Source of the DNA: Yoonia sediminilitoris
GTDB lineage: Bacteria > Pseudomonadota > Alphaproteobacteria > Rhodobacterales > Rhodobacteraceae
DNA length: 64,000 nt
Direction: 5' to 3'
Assembly (NCBI RefSeq): GCF_003058085.1
Contig: NZ_QBUD01000017.1
Location: 1 to 64,000 of the forward strand
Within the stretch, counting starts at the first letter, position 1; every line of letters starts with the position of its first letter. The notes below the pieces were generated by a model. The model had not been told where the DNA came from, ran no database searches, and saw only the letters and a list, made by a program, of their open reading frames with translations. Positions 63,666 to 64,000 of the stretch are shown here, piece after piece. The position numbers and the translations under genes were made by a program.

Positions 63666-63935
63666 ATGAAATGCCCGATTGATGGAACAACCCTCGTCAT
63701 TACTGACCGCAGCGGCATCGAGATCGACTATTGCCCGCAATGTCGTGGCATCTGGCTGGATCGGGGCGAATTGGACAAGATCATCGAGCGGTCAGAGGCC
63801 GCCATGCCGCCACCGCCGCCAGCGCAGACCTATGCCGAGCCGGAGTATTACGACGACGATCACGATGACCGTGGCGGACGCCGCCGCAAGAAACGGGGCG
63901 GGTTTCTGTCGGAAGTGTTTGATATCTTCGACTGA
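63666..63935 (+). CDS. zf-TFIIB-domain protein
   Basis: An 89-residue protein. The N-terminal zinc ribbon has C3 in MKCPIDG and CPQCRGIWLDRGELDK, the pattern of zf-TFIIB proteins common in bacteria. A proline-rich spacer (PPPPPAQTY) and a region with clusters of D and then K/R follow, ending in a hydrophobic tail (FLSEVFDIFD). AAGGAGA before 63666 fixes the start. Function unknown. Confidence 0.8.
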   Translation: MKCPIDGTTLVITDRSGIEIDYCPQCRGIWLDRGELDKIIERSEAAMPPPPPAQTYAEPEYYDDDHDDRGGRRRKKRGGFLSEVFDIFD

Positions 63936-64000
63936 TCAGAGGTCGTCCGGCCCCAGTCGGTATGCCTTTCCGAACCCGCCGTTCAGGTGAATCGCATCGG
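63936..64000 (-). CDS. 3' end of a gene, truncated by the window
   Basis: The minus strand frame ending at 63936 reads AIHLNGGFGKAYRLGPDDL before its stop. It looks like a genuine C-terminus. The rest lies beyond the window and no family can be named. It converges on the zf-TFIIB gene with no gap. Confidence 0.5.
   Translation of the reverse strand, partial: DAIHLNGGFGKAYRLGPDDL

Overview
The window looks like chromosomal DNA of a marine Roseobacter-group alphaproteobacterium (Rhodobacterales). This rests on gene content: a TauR/Xsc/Tpa taurine cluster with SoeABC-type sulfite dehydrogenase genes, scattered hem genes, a yejABEF operon, a membrane-anchored c-type cytochrome and cydAB. Codon usage and the compact gene order, with many ATGA and TAATG overlaps, fit the same group. 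Species cannot be named from sequence alone. I see no phage, complete insertion sequence, CRISPR array or rRNA.

Left part (1-5 kb): a decayed stretch holds a small gene with a frame switch, a 308-residue protein with an acidic linker and a C-terminal helix-hairpin-helix-like end, and the wreck of an ankyrin-repeat gene. Intact genes follow: a small protein-tyrosine phosphatase, rsgA, and the SRP RNA gene (ffs). Between ffs and rsgA there is a 12-codon ORF with a perfect Shine-Dalgarno, followed by a terminator-like hairpin.

Housekeeping part (5-28 kb): a CpdB-like nucleotidase, nudC, an SRPBCC protein, pheA, a membrane-anchored cytochrome c, yejABEF, a D,D-carboxypeptidase with a SPOR domain, clpS, an RsmC-like methyltransferase, an SDR lacking the catalytic lysine, a small lipoprotein, hemF, hemE and hemC, an FAD-linked 2-hydroxyacid dehydrogenase, tRNA-Met and cydAB.

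Sugar part (28-39 kb): a galactoside cluster reading leftward (galM, GH42 beta-galactosidase, SMP-30 lactonase, dgoA, dgoK, SDR dehydrogenase, two sugar permeases, binding protein) faces an IclR regulator and the ABC ATPase. It matches the De Ley-Doudoroff galactose route except that no galactonate dehydratase gene is present. ilvA and a Spy-like/Crp-like divergent pair follow.

Sulfonate part (42-60 kb): this is the most striking block. A leftward, almost gap-free run xsc, TSUP, pta, ackA, TSUP, soeA, a 49-residue membrane protein, soeB, soeC is followed to the right by tauR, and then by divergent tpa and tauABC. Together they predict taurine import, transamination to sulfoacetaldehyde, cleavage to acetyl phosphate and sulfite, recovery of acetyl-CoA or ATP, and export or oxidation of the sulfite to sulfate. 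Pairs of CTGG-type direct repeats spaced 22-23 bp occur upstream of xsc, tauR, tpa and, more weakly, tauA. They look like a shared TauR operator.

Right end (60-64 kb): copA-cueR with a MerR-type 19-bp-spacer promoter, a membrane-anchored NYN/Zc3h12a-like RNase, a zf-TFIIB-type protein, and the truncated 3' end of another gene.
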